In this document: positions 19,621 to 31,440 of the stretch, in pieces
Layout of the letters: every line of letters starts with the position of its first letter
Numbering within the stretch: the first letter of the stretch is position 1
Assembly: GCA_949317995.1 (NCBI GenBank)
Contig: OX439038.1
Span: 35,655,113-35,719,112, forward strand
DNA: 64,000 nt
Direction: 5' to 3'
Origin: Acholoe squamosa
Taxonomy: Eukaryota > Annelida > Polychaeta > Phyllodocida > Polynoidae
Program-made: the position numbers and the translations under genes
The notes under the pieces: generated by a model
What the model saw: the letters and a program-made list of their open reading frames with translations, nothing else
Database searches by the model: none
What the model was told of the DNA's origin: nothing

Positions 19621-22411
19621 TATAGGAGGGGACCCATTCTTAAATACAAGCTCTCATAGTGGTGCTTCCTCGCTCTCCATGTATAATCCTGTCTCATAGG
19701 TACAGTATTGAGTATGCCTATACCTGGATTAAAATCTGCAAATCAGTCAAGCATAGAAGTGGTGGCAGTGGTGGTGTTGGTGGACCTGTTATTGTAGACC
19801 CTGGGGACAGAGTGGAGGTAGCCCTGTACACCTCAGGCAGAGCCATGGTATATAGTATATATAGCCCCCCCCCCCACCCACCTCTGAATGGTGGTGGTGG
19901 CTGTGCTCCTGGGGTGGTCCCATACCTGCCTGGCACCACCTCCCCCAGCACCATGTGGTTCTCTTCTGCTGGTGGTGCATTTCTCAGCACAACTGACTAT
20001 TAACCCACTAAAGGCCACCTACATGTATATTTATGTATACATGTACACATAAGTATGATGCACTTTTTTAGTAGTTTTAAGTGGCATGGCATTGGATTAT
20101 TTGGAGTCTTGGGACCGTTTTCCATGTGTGTCGCCCATCTTGGTTTTCGGAAACACAGGGATCCAGGCCATATATGGTCAATTTTGATCTTAAAAAGTTA
20201 TCAGATGGATGTTAGTGACCATTGGGACACCTCAACTACCCGATTTTATTGTTTGCCATGTGTGTCGGTTTTAGGAAACACAGGGATCCAGGTCATTTGT
20301 GGTCAATTTTGATCTTCAAATGTTATCAGATGGATATTAGTGACCATTGAAAGACCTCAACTACCTAATTCTATTGTTTTCCATATGTGTCGGCCATCTT
20401 TGTTTTAGGATACACAGGGATCCAGGCCATACATGGTCAATTTAGATCTTCAAAAATTATCAGATGGTTGTTAGTGACTATTGGGAGACCTCAACTAGCC
20501 TATTTTATTGTTTTCCATGTGTGTCGGCCATCTTTGTTTTAGGAAACACAGGGATCCAGGTCATATATGGTCAACTTTGATCTTCAAAAGTTATCAGATG
20601 GATGTTAGTGACCATTGGGACACCTCAACTAGCTAATTTTATTGTTCTCTATATATGTCGGCCATCTTTGTTTTAGGAAACACAGGGATCCAGGCCATAT
20701 ATGGTCAACTTCGATCTTCAAAAGTTATCAGATGGATGTTAGTGACCATTGGGGGACCTCAACTACCCAATTTTGTTGTTTTCCATGTGTGTCGGCCATC
20801 TTTGTTTTAGGAAACACAGGGATCCAGCTCATATATGGTCAATTTTGATCTTCAAAAGTTATGAGATGGATGTTAGTGACCATTGAAAGACCTCAACTAC
20901 CTAGTTCTATTTTTTTCAATATGTGTCGGCCATCTTTGTTTTAGAAAACACAGGGATCCAGGCCATATATGGTCAACTTTGATCTTCAAAAATTATCAGA
21001 TGGATGTTAGTGACCATTGGGAGACCTCAACTAGCCTATTTTATTGTTTTCCATGTGTGTCTGCCATCTTTGTTTTAGGAAACACAGGGATCCAGCTCAT
21101 ATATTGTCAATTTTAATCTTCAAAAGTTATCAGATGGATGTTAGTGACCATTGGGACACCTCAACTAGCTAATTGTATTGTTCTCCATATATGTCAGCCA
21201 TCTTTGTTTTAGGAAACACAGGGATCCAGGCCATATATGGTCAACTTAGATCTTCAAAAGTTATCAGATGGATGTTAGTGACCATTGGGACACCTCAAGT
21301 ACCTAATTTTATTGTTTTCCATGTGTGTTGGCCATCTTTGTTTTAGGAAACACAGGGATCCAGCTCATATATGATCAATTTTGATCTTCAAAAGTTATGA
21401 GATGGATGTTAGTGACCATTGAAGACCTCAACTACCTAATTCTATTTTTTTTCAATATGTGTCGGCCATCTTTGTTTTAGAAAACACAGGGATCCAGGTC
21501 ATATATGGTCAACTTTGATCTTCAAAAGTTATCAGATGGATGTTAGTGACCATTGGGACACCTCAACTAGCTAATTTTATTGTTCTCCATATGTGTCGGC
21601 CCACTTTGTTTTAGGAAACACAGGGATCCAGGCCATATATGGTCAATTTCGATCTTCAAAAGTTATCAGATGGATGTTAGTGACCATTGGGGGACCTCAA
21701 CTACCCAATTTTGTTGTTTTCCATGTGTGTCGGCCATCTTTGTTTTAGGAAACACAAGGATCCAGGTCATATGTGGTCAATTTTGATCTTCAAAAATTAT
21801 CAGATGGATGTTAGTGACCATTGAAAGACCTCAACTACCTAATTCTTTTGTTTTCCTTGTGTGTCGGCCATCTTGGTTTCAGGAATCACAGGGATCCAGG
21901 TCATAAATGGTCAATTTTGATCTTCAAAAGTTATGAGATGGATGTTAGTGACCATTGAAAGACCTCAACTACCTAATTCTATTTTTTTCAATATGTGTTG
22001 GCCATCATTGTTTTAGAAAACACAGGGATCCAGGCCATATATGGTCAACTTCGATCTTCAAAAGTTATCAGATGGATGTTAGTGACCATTGGGACACCTC
22101 AAGTACCTAATCTTATTGTTCTCCATATATGTCGGCCATCTTGGTTTCAGGAATCACAGGGATCCAGGCCATATATGGTCAATTTTGATCTTCAAAAGTT
22201 ATCAGATGGATGTTAGTGACCATTGTGACACCACCACCACCAATACCACCACCACACTACTCCCAACCCTCACACACATTCCTTATTTGCATATTTTAAT
22301 CCAGGCATAGGTTTACTCCATACTATAGCAATGGGACAGGATTTTATATGGAGAGCGAGGAAGCAGCACAATCAGAGCATATATTTAAGTATAGGTCCAT
22401 TCCAAAGGCCA
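19617..22411. mobile_element. TIR element carrying a 134-bp tandem satellite
   Basis: Inverted terminal regions of about 150 bp: GTGCTTCCTCGCTCTCCATG (about 19661) matches GGAGAGCGAGGAAGCAGCAC (about 22350). The match extends through an ATCCTGTCYCAT / TGGATTAAAAT block and a GGTGGTGG-rich block, so the array between them lies inside one element. No ORF or clear TSD; outer boundaries are about 15 bp uncertain. Confidence 0.75.
20090..22230 (+). repeat. ~134-bp satellite, about 16 units
   Basis: Each unit contains CACAGGGATCCAGG, TATATGGTCAA, AGTTATCAGATGGATG and TTAGTGACCATT. Successive GGGATCC sites fall about 132-139 bp apart. Units differ by about 5-10 per cent and alternate between subtypes (GAAAGACCTCAACTACC against GGGACACCTCAACTAGC). 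Short ORFs over it are periodic shadows. Confidence 0.93.
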
Positions 22412-22939
22412 TAGAGTTCATATATAATGATCTTTTTTCCTTGGATCATAATAGGAATATGCACGGTATTACAGCATTGCTGTGTTTACTTTCCTGAAAG
22501 TATGTTATAGATTAATAAATTGCAAAACACACAACATATGAAGGGCTTTTAGATTCAGTATTAAAATAATATTTGTTCTGAAAATTTTGATCCAAGATCA
22601 TATTAAAAATGTTGTAAATCAATTCTATACTTCTTAGAACATGATATGAATATGCACGGCATTACAGATTTGCTGTGTTTACTTTGCCGAAAATATGGGA
22701 TAAATTTCTAATCCGGGAAACGCACTGCAATTTAAGTGCTTTTAGAATTGATATTAAACTCAGAATTGATCGTCAAATTTAAATATGAAACCCTAATATC
22801 TTGATCATAGATGACAGATCCTAAATTGAATCCTCTCAATTGCATCCTTAACACGGGCCTCTTGATCATAGATCTTAGATTCTAAATTTTCAATTGAATC
22901 CTTAACATAATCTCCTAACCATGGACCCCTTGTATGTTA
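22412..22939. other. no feature seen
   Basis: AT-rich sequence with two similar stretches (AATATGCACGGYATTACAG near 22455 and 22649), perhaps an old duplication. No coding signal. Confidence 0.5.
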
Positions 22940-23036
22940 CATGTTAAAACCTACAAAATTTTCATTGCCAAAGGTAGGGGTCGAACCCATAGCCTGCTGT
23001 TTTAAATGCCAGCGCGCTGCCTATGAGGCCACACCA
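22940..23036 (-). mobile_element. tRNA-derived SINE, family B, copy 2
   Basis: Shares the B box region (GGGTTCGACCCC), TTTGGCAATGAAAATTTT and GGTTTTAACATG with the copy at 18889. The head differs. Confidence 0.65.
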
Positions 23037-23156
23037 CCAGACATTCATAGCAGCAATACAGGTTGGTTAGAATGCCACTACTGCTACTGGTGCCATAACG
23101 GCGAAGACTGCGGGACGCGTTCAAACCAAACCAAGCCAAGCCGGGCGCCGAGGTGT

Positions 23157-23375
23157 GTGGCCCGGTGGTCTAGTGGGTAGCGCATTGCGCTCAGCTTGCA
23201 GAGGTAGGCGGGATGAGTCCCGGTCTGGGCGTATATTTTTTTTTCGCTGTGTGTACCAATCGTGTACACACACTATGGCAAGCTTCGAGTCCCAGGGAGG
23301 GGGAACAATTTTTGTTTTCAACTTGAATTTATTGATACTCTATTGATATCGTGTAATAAAATAAGCAGTCAATGG
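23157..23375 (+). mobile_element. tRNA-derived SINE, family A, copy 2
   Basis: TGGCCCGGTGGTCTAGTGGG head, CACACTATGGCAAGCTTCGA middle and the AATTTATTGATA..AATAAAATAAG tail all match copy 1. The tRNA part is better preserved here than in copy 1, apart from the B box. Confidence 0.75.
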
Positions 23376-24269
23376 ATAATTCATGACTTGTGTGTGTTAG
23401 CGGCTGCTTTGTCAACCACTCAATTTAGCTCATTCAGGGGTATCTGGCATTTTTTGAAGCAAGTTTCTATCATTATTAGTTCAAAAGTTAAGTCAAATGA
23501 TGTAAGTGAACATTTCTACTAGGTTTGAAGAAAGTTTTGTAAATTACTATGAAGCCCCCCTCTACCCACCTCTGGATGTAGTCCATAGGCTTATGCAGTA
23601 CGGGCCCCCCCCCTTTCATTTGCGCTCACCTTGTGCAAAAAGTAGCGTTGGAACCATATGATTTTACAATTTCTTCTTGATAAGCATACATCAATTGACA
23701 TAATTCTAGTTTTTTAGAGAAATTGTTAGTACAGTTTTCAAGATATTCACAGAAATCCCTCTAAAATCCCAATTGGCTAGATATTCTGCTGATATTGAAC
23801 TCAATGTTAAAGGGTCCTACGAATGATGGCCAGTACAGAAGAAAGTAGCATTGCTACCCAAACTTTTTATTTCATATTTCAATGACATATTATTTAAAGA
23901 ACAAATACTTCAAGTTACAAGGAAATCCTTTGTCAATTTATATTTGGGCCACCTGGAGCCCTTGTCCTTAATGCCAGGGTTGCAGGGAACTAGACCTAGT
24001 GATTTTTGTATTGTCAATTTAACTATACGCAGAGATTCCGGTCTCGTTAAGCCTTGGGGGTGACTTCTTGCCTACCGAGTAAGCAAAATTAGAAGGAAGG
24101 GGGAAAAAAGGTTTTTCAAATTTTCAAGGGTTGGTGATGGGAAACCAAATTTTTATTTTGAATAGCCGTAAAATAGTTTTATATGACATGCTTGGCCTGA
24201 TGTATATTTATCATAGTATTGTGAGAATGTGCCGTTGTTGTAGAGTTCTAGTATGCTAGTACATATAGT
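23376..24269. other. no feature seen
   Basis: AT-rich sequence up to the left end of the 22-kb inverted-repeat interval. No ORF or repeat that I can support. Confidence 0.5.
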
Positions 24270-25240
24270 AGAGCAGCAAGTCATTCAAAAGAGCCATATT
24301 TTAGGAGTTTAATTCGAAAGATTACCAAAAGCTATAACTTGTTTTTTTATGTTGTCCAATGTCTCTGGGTATGGAAAAGTGACGTTTGACCAATGAAAGC
24401 TCATGCAGTCACTGAGAAATCTGCAATTCTATACAACCATCTCTTGAAATTTTAGCCTCGTTTTTAAGAGCTAAAATACAAATTGATCTACCTGTTCTGG
24501 CACTAATATTCATTTTACAACGATTCCAATGGTACCTACCCCCCCCCCCACTAAATTGGACACAACGATCACATTGCAGCCAACCATTTGTTGCTAGGAC
24601 AAGGGGTTACCTAGTAACAGCCAATTTTACCTAGCAACAGACCCTTTTCAAGACAAAGAAAGACCTTTCCTAGGAATGACTTACAGAATGGTTTCTCATT
24701 TTGCTATTGAGAAGCTCTATTCAATTGTAAAAGAGGCAATATTGTACCAAATATAGTGTGCTGATCAGAGAATGTAAAAAAAAAATGATATAGTAAATAT
24801 GCTGAAAACATGCGACTTCAGCATTATCCTCTATTGGCAAAAAATTCTTTACTGGACAATTGTAGTGTGTCTTATATCCTGAAAATGATGAAACGCGAAA
24901 ACATCTGAGGTTTTACTTTACTTGTAGAGCAGTGATTTCTTAGCAACAAATTTAAATAGCTTATACAGAGGAGTTTGTTTATAGACAAATATGTATTATT
25001 GTGAAGAGAGTTCACTATCATTGGACTCAATTTATTCAGAACTAATTAGATCTTGTTAGAAATATCCCTGGAGTAATAGGAAATGTGTCAGATAGTTGTC
25101 CAATACTCAAAGAGTTGGTAGTTACATAAACTTTGCTAGCTTTTGCTTAGCAAGTGGCTCACCAACTGACAGCTGCTGTACTCAGATATGAAAACATGAT
25201 CATGGAACCTATCGATTTAAAAAGAAAATAAATCTGAAGT
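24270..25240. repeat. left arm of the 22-kb inverted repeat
   Basis: Pairs with 45640-46591. It includes the GTTGCTAGGACAAGGGGTTACC block opposite the GACCGCTTGTCCTAGCAAC block near 46265. Confidence 0.8.
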
Positions 25241-25260
25241 TGTGTCTACTCTATCTCAGT

Positions 25261-25756
25261 TGTTGTACCTGAGTGGGCTACAGAATAAGGATGAGTCTTA
25301 AAGGCGTCCAAGTAGATTGAGGATGGCGTTTATTAAATGTGATACGCCCTGGAGTTGGAGTGTCGAGTGTTGTTTTCAGCACGTGTGCGCTTATCCTTTT
25401 ATGATGCCACAGTCACGTGCTGGAGCACGGGCAGCTCCAGGTAATTAACATAATACCGTGTGATTGGTTATAATGATAGCCAATGAGGCGCTATGACATA
25501 ATAACAGTGGTCGCGCACGCCGCCACCACCTGGTGGTCGGTTCGTGAACTATAGGGGTTATGTAACATATGGGAACTCGCTTGGCAAAGTGAGATATGTG
25601 ATATAGATGCATATCGATGTATAATATTCATATTAATATAATATAAGTTATTAAAGATATGATAATTAATAATTATGATGTAATATGACGTAATGTTATG
25701 TAACACTTATATAGCTGAATATGCCTTTAATAGATAAGGCAGATTGGGATCTAACA
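25261..25756 (-). mobile_element. 3' LTR of an env-bearing LTR retrotransposon
   Basis: 496 bp. Read on the - strand it starts TGTTAGATCCC right after a purine-rich AATTAGGGGG-type tract and ends GGTACAACA, with an AATAAA near 25335. It follows the env frames by about 590 bp. No 5' LTR, gag or pol is found, so this is a 5'-truncated copy. Confidence 0.72.
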
Positions 25757-26346
25757 TATACCCCCTAATTAGTATCGTGCGTCCCATGCGCGACTGACTA
25801 AAGGCCTTAAAACTACAAGTTGTTCAAAAAAGGTCCAATGGGTCTACTGTGTAGTACTCGTGCTAATTTGGAATATAGTACAGTGTGCTTCTAAATTATT
25901 ATAAAAAAGGCTATTGAATCAACTACCAATAAGTATCGTACATCATTAACTAACATTTTCAGACAAAATTTTACACTTTTTAAGTCGTCGTGGTAGAATA
26001 CACTGGCAATTTAAAGACAAGGAAGTCATGGACTAACTACTAACTCCCTTCTTGCATAGTACAAACATTTATACAGCTACATTAATACAGTTCTGGACCA
26101 GGAAGTCATTGACACTAACTACTAACTTCCCTTCCGGCACCTATATACACACAACTCATAAACAGTAAGGCAGACCTAGGCCAGGTCTGTAAGGTACAGG
26201 TAAAACATGAGCAAAATGCAAACTGGTTTCAAAGGTAGATGGCAACGATAGATCTTTATAATACCAATATGTATTTACTGATGAAGGTGGTGGGTAATTG
26301 ACACATGTGCTTAGATATGTATGAGAAGGCAATGTAGGTCGCGATT
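25757..26346 (-). other. env-LTR spacer with two purine tracts
   Basis: Non-coding. A block AAGTTAGTAGTTAGT plus ATGACTTCC occurs twice (near 26030-26060 and 26100-26135, - strand), each after a GAAGGGA-type purine tract. These may be spare polypurine primers. Confidence 0.5.
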
Positions 26347-27369
26347 CTAATTTTCATTTCCAACAGAAATGCTGTTTTTCATAACGGCAGCAAATAACTC
26401 GGTCATTGTCATTGTTGATGGTTGAGGCATCAGAGTCTCATATTCTCCATCAGCTTCATCAGTGGGGATTTGGGACGGTGGGGTAACTGGGAGGGAAATG
26501 GTTGTGTTGTTTGTCTTTAGAACTAGGGCTGTTCTGTTTGTCGGGTCTCTAAGGGCTGGAATAACTGAGAATCTAGATTTCAGTGGTAGTACCATATGCT
26601 GGGGCAAGCAGAACGGTACAGAAACGTCGTTAATGTCCAGGGTGACTGGGCCAGACCAGATCATAGATATTCTAGGGTGAGGGCATAAATATGTCTTAAT
26701 CCTGACAAGTGATGGTGTAATAGATGGCGAAATGCTATCCATTTCATAAGGGACGTCTAATAATGGGATGGTATGGTTCTGAGGCCCATTATATACTTTC
26801 AGAGTTATGGTTGGGTTGGTACGGGTGGTAGACACAGATATACCAAAATGATTTGATATTTTTCTTTTACAGGATCTGACGATCTTGATAAAGAGATACA
26901 GGATAATTGTAATGAGAATAACTATAAGAATGTTCTCTGCATCAGTGTAATTGTGTGTAATTTGTGTAGAATTTGTTTCTATCCTGGTGTCCTTAAGATG
27001 TTTCCAGGTGATGTTAAATGGTCTAGCTGCGGCAGTGGGGAGAGCAGTGAAGATGGTGCCACGTCCTAATATCTTGAATACTAGGAACACCAGGAATACA
27101 GAGTTAATAATAGTCACTATGGGTGTGAAATACTTCCATGCTGTGTGGTCGAAGAATGTAGCGACTCCTTCTATTGCTGGTGTAATACTAAATGGTCTAT
27201 GTATGTCCTTGGCGGTCGCTACGGCTTCCTCTAGAATCTTAGTTGTGTATGGTGTTAGATCCAAGGACATATCTTTGGGCATTAGATTATGTGGATCAAT
27301 AGATTTGATCACAGCTTCCGTATGTAGGGGTGGTATAATAATGGGGTCATGATGTAGCGATGATGACAT
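26347..27369 (-). pseudogene. envelope-like protein, C-terminal part with two membrane segments
   Basis: 340-codon frame. Hydrophobic segments lie near residues 83-104 (IVTIINSVFLVFLVF) and 147-166 (ILIVILITIILYLFI), the second followed by a basic stretch (RSCKRK). About 170 further residues follow, with several N-x-S/T sites, two cysteines and a beta-rich look. The frame overlaps the preceding env frame by 61 bases in another phase, so the two are probably one protein split by a frameshift near 27370-27430. The tail past the membrane segments is longer than I expect for an F-type envelope. Confidence 0.6.
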
Positions 27370-28358
27370 AATGTTAATGGTATCCTCTGCTTAAGGAAAA
27401 TATAACTGGCATATTTACAGTATGCATGAGATAGTGGGTTGATGTTGATGAATTTACATGGTATTTTAGTGTTAGGGAGGAACAGGCCATGGAACTGCAA
27501 ATGGCAATTCCCGGGAACACCTACTATAGAATAAGCCGTGGCAGGCTTGGTCGTTGGTGTTTTACTTTGGCAGATCACATGGTAGTTCCGTTGATTTGTA
27601 GTGACAAGATAACTGTCTTTTCCTATAGCTATTGCCTGAGTGCGAATTGGTTTCAGTGGCTGAATCTGGAATGTACAGAGCCGTGTTATGTCCTGTTTGT
27701 TGTAGGTAAAGGCGGCCATCAGGCAGGTGGGTGTATCACTCCTGGTCCTGGAAATAGTCCGTGCACATACCTTTAAAATGTTTCCAGGACAGGCTAACAG
27801 GTCTGAATTGGTCAATTCCAAAAACAGGTTTTCAGCCTCATTCACACCCAGAAAGTTAAGATTGTTGGTGACCATTGTGGTGACACCAGTGCTGTTTGTG
27901 TCCTCAGTGTTAATGGGTACTTCAGTGGTAATAACTTGGTAAAGGTTAAATGCAGAATCCGTAGACGAGATGATAACCTTTATATGTATGTACAGGTGGG
28001 TTGATGAATAAGTATATAAGGATACTGGTTGAGAGTAGTAATAAGCTGTGTCCATGATAGTGACCTCAGAACCGGGGTTGTTTACCTTTAAATGTGTGTT
28101 TAAATTGTCTAGTCTGACAGCTAACTCTGTTGGCTTGATGATGTCTGGGGCCAGGGTACCGGTAGAGAGGAGGCGTAGGGAGTTCTCAATGGACGCTAAT
28201 CCCTGATGGTAGGCTAGCTTGGTGAGGAGAATTACAGTCTGCGCTGATACCAGCGCTGATTGAGCTGCAACTCGATCCCGCTCGTCCTGTATGGTGGTTA
28301 GCATCGTTGAAAAGTCATCAGACCATAGGTCCCAATATGCCTGTAGGCTCCGGAGCAA
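27309..28358 (-). pseudogene. F-type (errantivirus-like) envelope ectodomain
   Basis: 349-codon frame. Near residues 55-80 it has the pattern seen in baculovirus-F/errantivirus envelopes: a helical stretch, then LLSTGTLAPDIIKPTEL. Downstream are regularly spaced cysteines, a GNCHLQFHG segment and N-linked sites. In such elements this protein mediates membrane fusion. A stop lies just upstream of the first Met and the conserved N-terminus, cleavage site and fusion peptide are not visible, so the gene is 5'-truncated as well as frameshifted. Assignment rests on pattern only. Confidence 0.55.
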
Positions 28359-28379
28359 ATCTACAAATTATTCTAGCAA

Positions 28380-28917
28380 GGTCATTCGAGGGGGGGGGGG
28401 TTTGCAACATGGGAGGATCCAGGAATTTGCAAAGGAAGTTGTAATTTGGTGATGAGGCCTAATGTAGGGGGATGGTGTGGCGCAAGTGCAAGCACAGCGA
28501 CATACCCAAGAAAATTTTAAAATCTAGACATCAAATGAGGCATTCTGGTGCATATTACACCCTAATAAAGAGGCAAATTTACTCTTATGAATTCAGAAAT
28601 TTTCTCCAGCCCCCCTAGATCTGCCACTAGGCAAATCACTCCAAGAAAATTTCTAGCTCATGGGATGGCAAGGGGCCAATTACTCAGGTTCTGCCTCTAC
28701 TATTGGTTGTGTTCTAGAGGATTCAGGGGGTAAATCACTCCAAGAAACACCTTCAGATCCTCCCTTTTAGGATGCCAAAAAAGTCTTTTTATGAGGATTG
28801 AGAAGGCAAATTGGACCAATTGAATTGAATGTTATCTAATGGATTGGGGGAAGACAAATGGGTCCAAGAAAACTATTGCTTCTACCTGGAAATTGATGCA
28901 TTCTTGATTGAGAGGGG
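28380..28917. repeat. degenerate repeat array, left part
   Basis: Repeated AGGATTCAGGGGGYAAATCACTCCAAGAAA-like units (here split and diverged). The same kind of unit continues past the 9.9-kb element at 38808-39900, so the element landed inside this array. Confidence 0.5.
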
Positions 28918-29909
28918 TGTGGGGCTCTTAACCCTCAAACAGGTACCCGTTTAAGGGTTAAGAGCAACCACAGGATCTTACCCCTCAAACATGTGTCTTA
29001 AGCCTCAAACGCTCTTATCCCTCAAATGCTCTTAAGCCTCAAACGCTATACGACAGCAGAGTTAGCCTAATGTCATGGCCAGGGAATTGCCCAAACATGA
29101 CCTCTCCCATGACATTAAGTAGATATTTGCATGTATATGTTTATTTATTTCCTTATATATCTTTATAAATAGTTATGTAGTTCAAGCATATAATTCATCT
29201 TTAGTCTTTAAGCTATGTGGCTACTACACTGGGCCAGTGAAAAAGTTTGATAAATTATTTATGCTGTTATGGTGTTTATTCCATGGGCCCAAGCAAAGAT
29301 TTGAATAGACTACCATAACAGTAGATTTAGCCCAATGCCATGTCAAAAAGAACTGGTCCGGCATGAACCTCATGGCATTTGCCCTTTCCTGCCGGCTAGT
29401 GCATTAATGCACTACCAGGCAAAATATGGCTAGTGCATTAATGCACTATGAGGAGGGAATTTATAGTATCTAGTAGCCTTATCCTGGGTCCTATCATTAA
29501 TTATTTTCAATGAATACCACCAGGAGGCCGTTTCACCGCGTTTATTATACCATCCGTATATTAAATGCCAAGTCCGCCTTTAATAAAACCGTTTCTGCTC
29601 GCGTTTTCTTGAAAAAAATAAAATAAACGTGGACCTCCGCGTTCAAACCCGGAGGTCCGTGTTAGAACGCGGACTTTTTACCGTTTCAGCTCAGAACATG
29701 GACCCTCTGCCCCTCCACTTTAAGTCTGTCTTCTGTGCCTTCAACACGGAGGGGTAGGGGACCACTAGGTGTTCAAACACGGACCCTTTTTAGGGTATTT
29801 TTTAATTAATTTTAAGTCCGCCTTTCATTTTACCCCTCCTCCTTGACATTAAACTGAATGACCTTGACCCTTGACCCCTCCCCGGTGCCATTTTCGATTG
29901 CAAGTCAAG

Positions 29910-31440
29910 ATGGGGAGATACTATGTCTTAGCTGTCAAGAGGGAATTTTACCCCAGGCGTGACCCGCTTTCTTTCTACACCCTCAAGAAGTTCCAGCAGC
30001 GGTACAGGCTGACCAAGTACGTCGCAAGACAGCTGATAAAGAACTATTTGGCTTACCTGCCCCGTAAAAGGCGAGTTCTGAGAGGGAAGCATGCTGTCCC
30101 CCACCGTATCAGAGTGAGTACCTTCTTGATATACAGTACAGAGTCCCCCCCCCTCTCCAAAGGGCATGAACATCTCATAATGTCTCTGCTTCAATTGCTT
30201 GTCACAAGTCTCTCATCACGGTGTCCATTCCCATTTAAGTATATACCTTTCTCTCCTTCCTTACATGTCATCTCTTATTTTCTTTTATTCTAGTTCTGCA
30301 TTGCTGTCCGCTATTTTGCCACGGGGGCAAACTACTCGACGATAGGTGATTGCCACGACGTTTCCAGGTCTACGGTTTGTCGGTCAGTACAAGAGATCAC
30401 TCAGTACTTTCATGACCGGCTGGAAGACTACGTGGTGTGGCCAGACTCTCCTCTGGACAAGAATAACAAGGCCGTGATGTTCTATCGGGAGAAGAGAAAG
30501 CCCGGTGTCTTTGGATTAGTCGATGGCACCCACATCCCCATTGCCTGCCCGAAGGGCGTTGTAGCGGATGAGAATCAGTACTTTTGTTACAAAGGTTACT
30601 ATTCCATAAACACTATGGTAAGATATTATTTTTCACTTCTGTTCTACATAACTTATGTTCATAGAAATCCTTCAACCTAAAAAAAAACATATAACTCTAA
30701 ATGGAAAAGTGAATAGCTATAAGGTACTTTCCTTGTTAAAATTTGCCTCTATGAGCAATAGAACAATGTAAAAAATGAACTACTTTTTGTAATTCTACAG
30801 ATCATCTGCGATTGGGATTGCGTGATTTTCCACGTCAACGCGAGCAATCCTGGCTCGTGTAATGACGTGTATGTCATGAACGGGTCCCAGGTCAAATACC
30901 TAGGCGAGAGGAGACAGTGGGTAAGTAGAAAAAAAAAATGCCCTTTTCCCTTCTTTTTCTAAAGTGTGAAAGTGATCTTCTCAATATAATAAATAATCTT
31001 ATGTCTCATTTTGCCTTCTCTTCACTCAAAAAGTCTGTTGGACTGTAAGCTGAAACCATCTCTTTATATATTTATGATTTTTTTTTCACAGGTACACTCT
31101 CACGGACTATCTGTACAATCCGGTCAACCCTGAGGTCACAGAAGAAGATGCTAAATTTAACAAGTGGCAGAAGAAGTTGCACAGCAAGGTCGAGCATACC
31201 ATAGGGCAACTGAAGCAGAGGTGGAGGTAAATATTCCTGTTGCTATTTCATCCCCGCTGTCGAAATTGAAAAAAATTATTATTTATTCATTTCTCTCTCT
31301 TATTTATGATGAAAAAGTATAACATGGATGGATATGTTTTATTTCTAGATGTCTCGATTCAAGTGGGGGATACTTGATGCACGAACTGACACGAGCAGGG
31401 TACATCATAGAGAGTTGTCTGCCTCCATAACGTGGCGAGA
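29910..31440 (+). pseudogene. PIF/Harbinger transposase, 5 exons, decayed
   Basis: Exons 29910-30113, 30294-30617, 30801-30920, 31092-31226 and 31349 to about 31440, all with GT..AG borders. The nuclease would cut and paste the element. Seen: an HTH region (FCIAVRYFATGANYSTIGDCHDVSRSTVCR), catalytic GLVDGTHIPI (D1), KGYYSIN, DWDCVIFHVNASNPGSCND, then YLYNPVNPE and VEHTIGQLKQRWRCLD (E). The GDSGYP block with the second Asp is not found: exon 3 ends RRQW and exon 4 picks up at YTLTDYL in a different phase. The last exon is also frameshifted (CLPP-stop, where another frame reads LHNVARIAK). The Met at 29910 was chosen because HTH-type sequence starts there. Confidence 0.87.

Noticed and set aside
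20055..22310. Series of 68-85-codon ORFs
   Set aside because: Periodic shadows of the 134-bp satellite.
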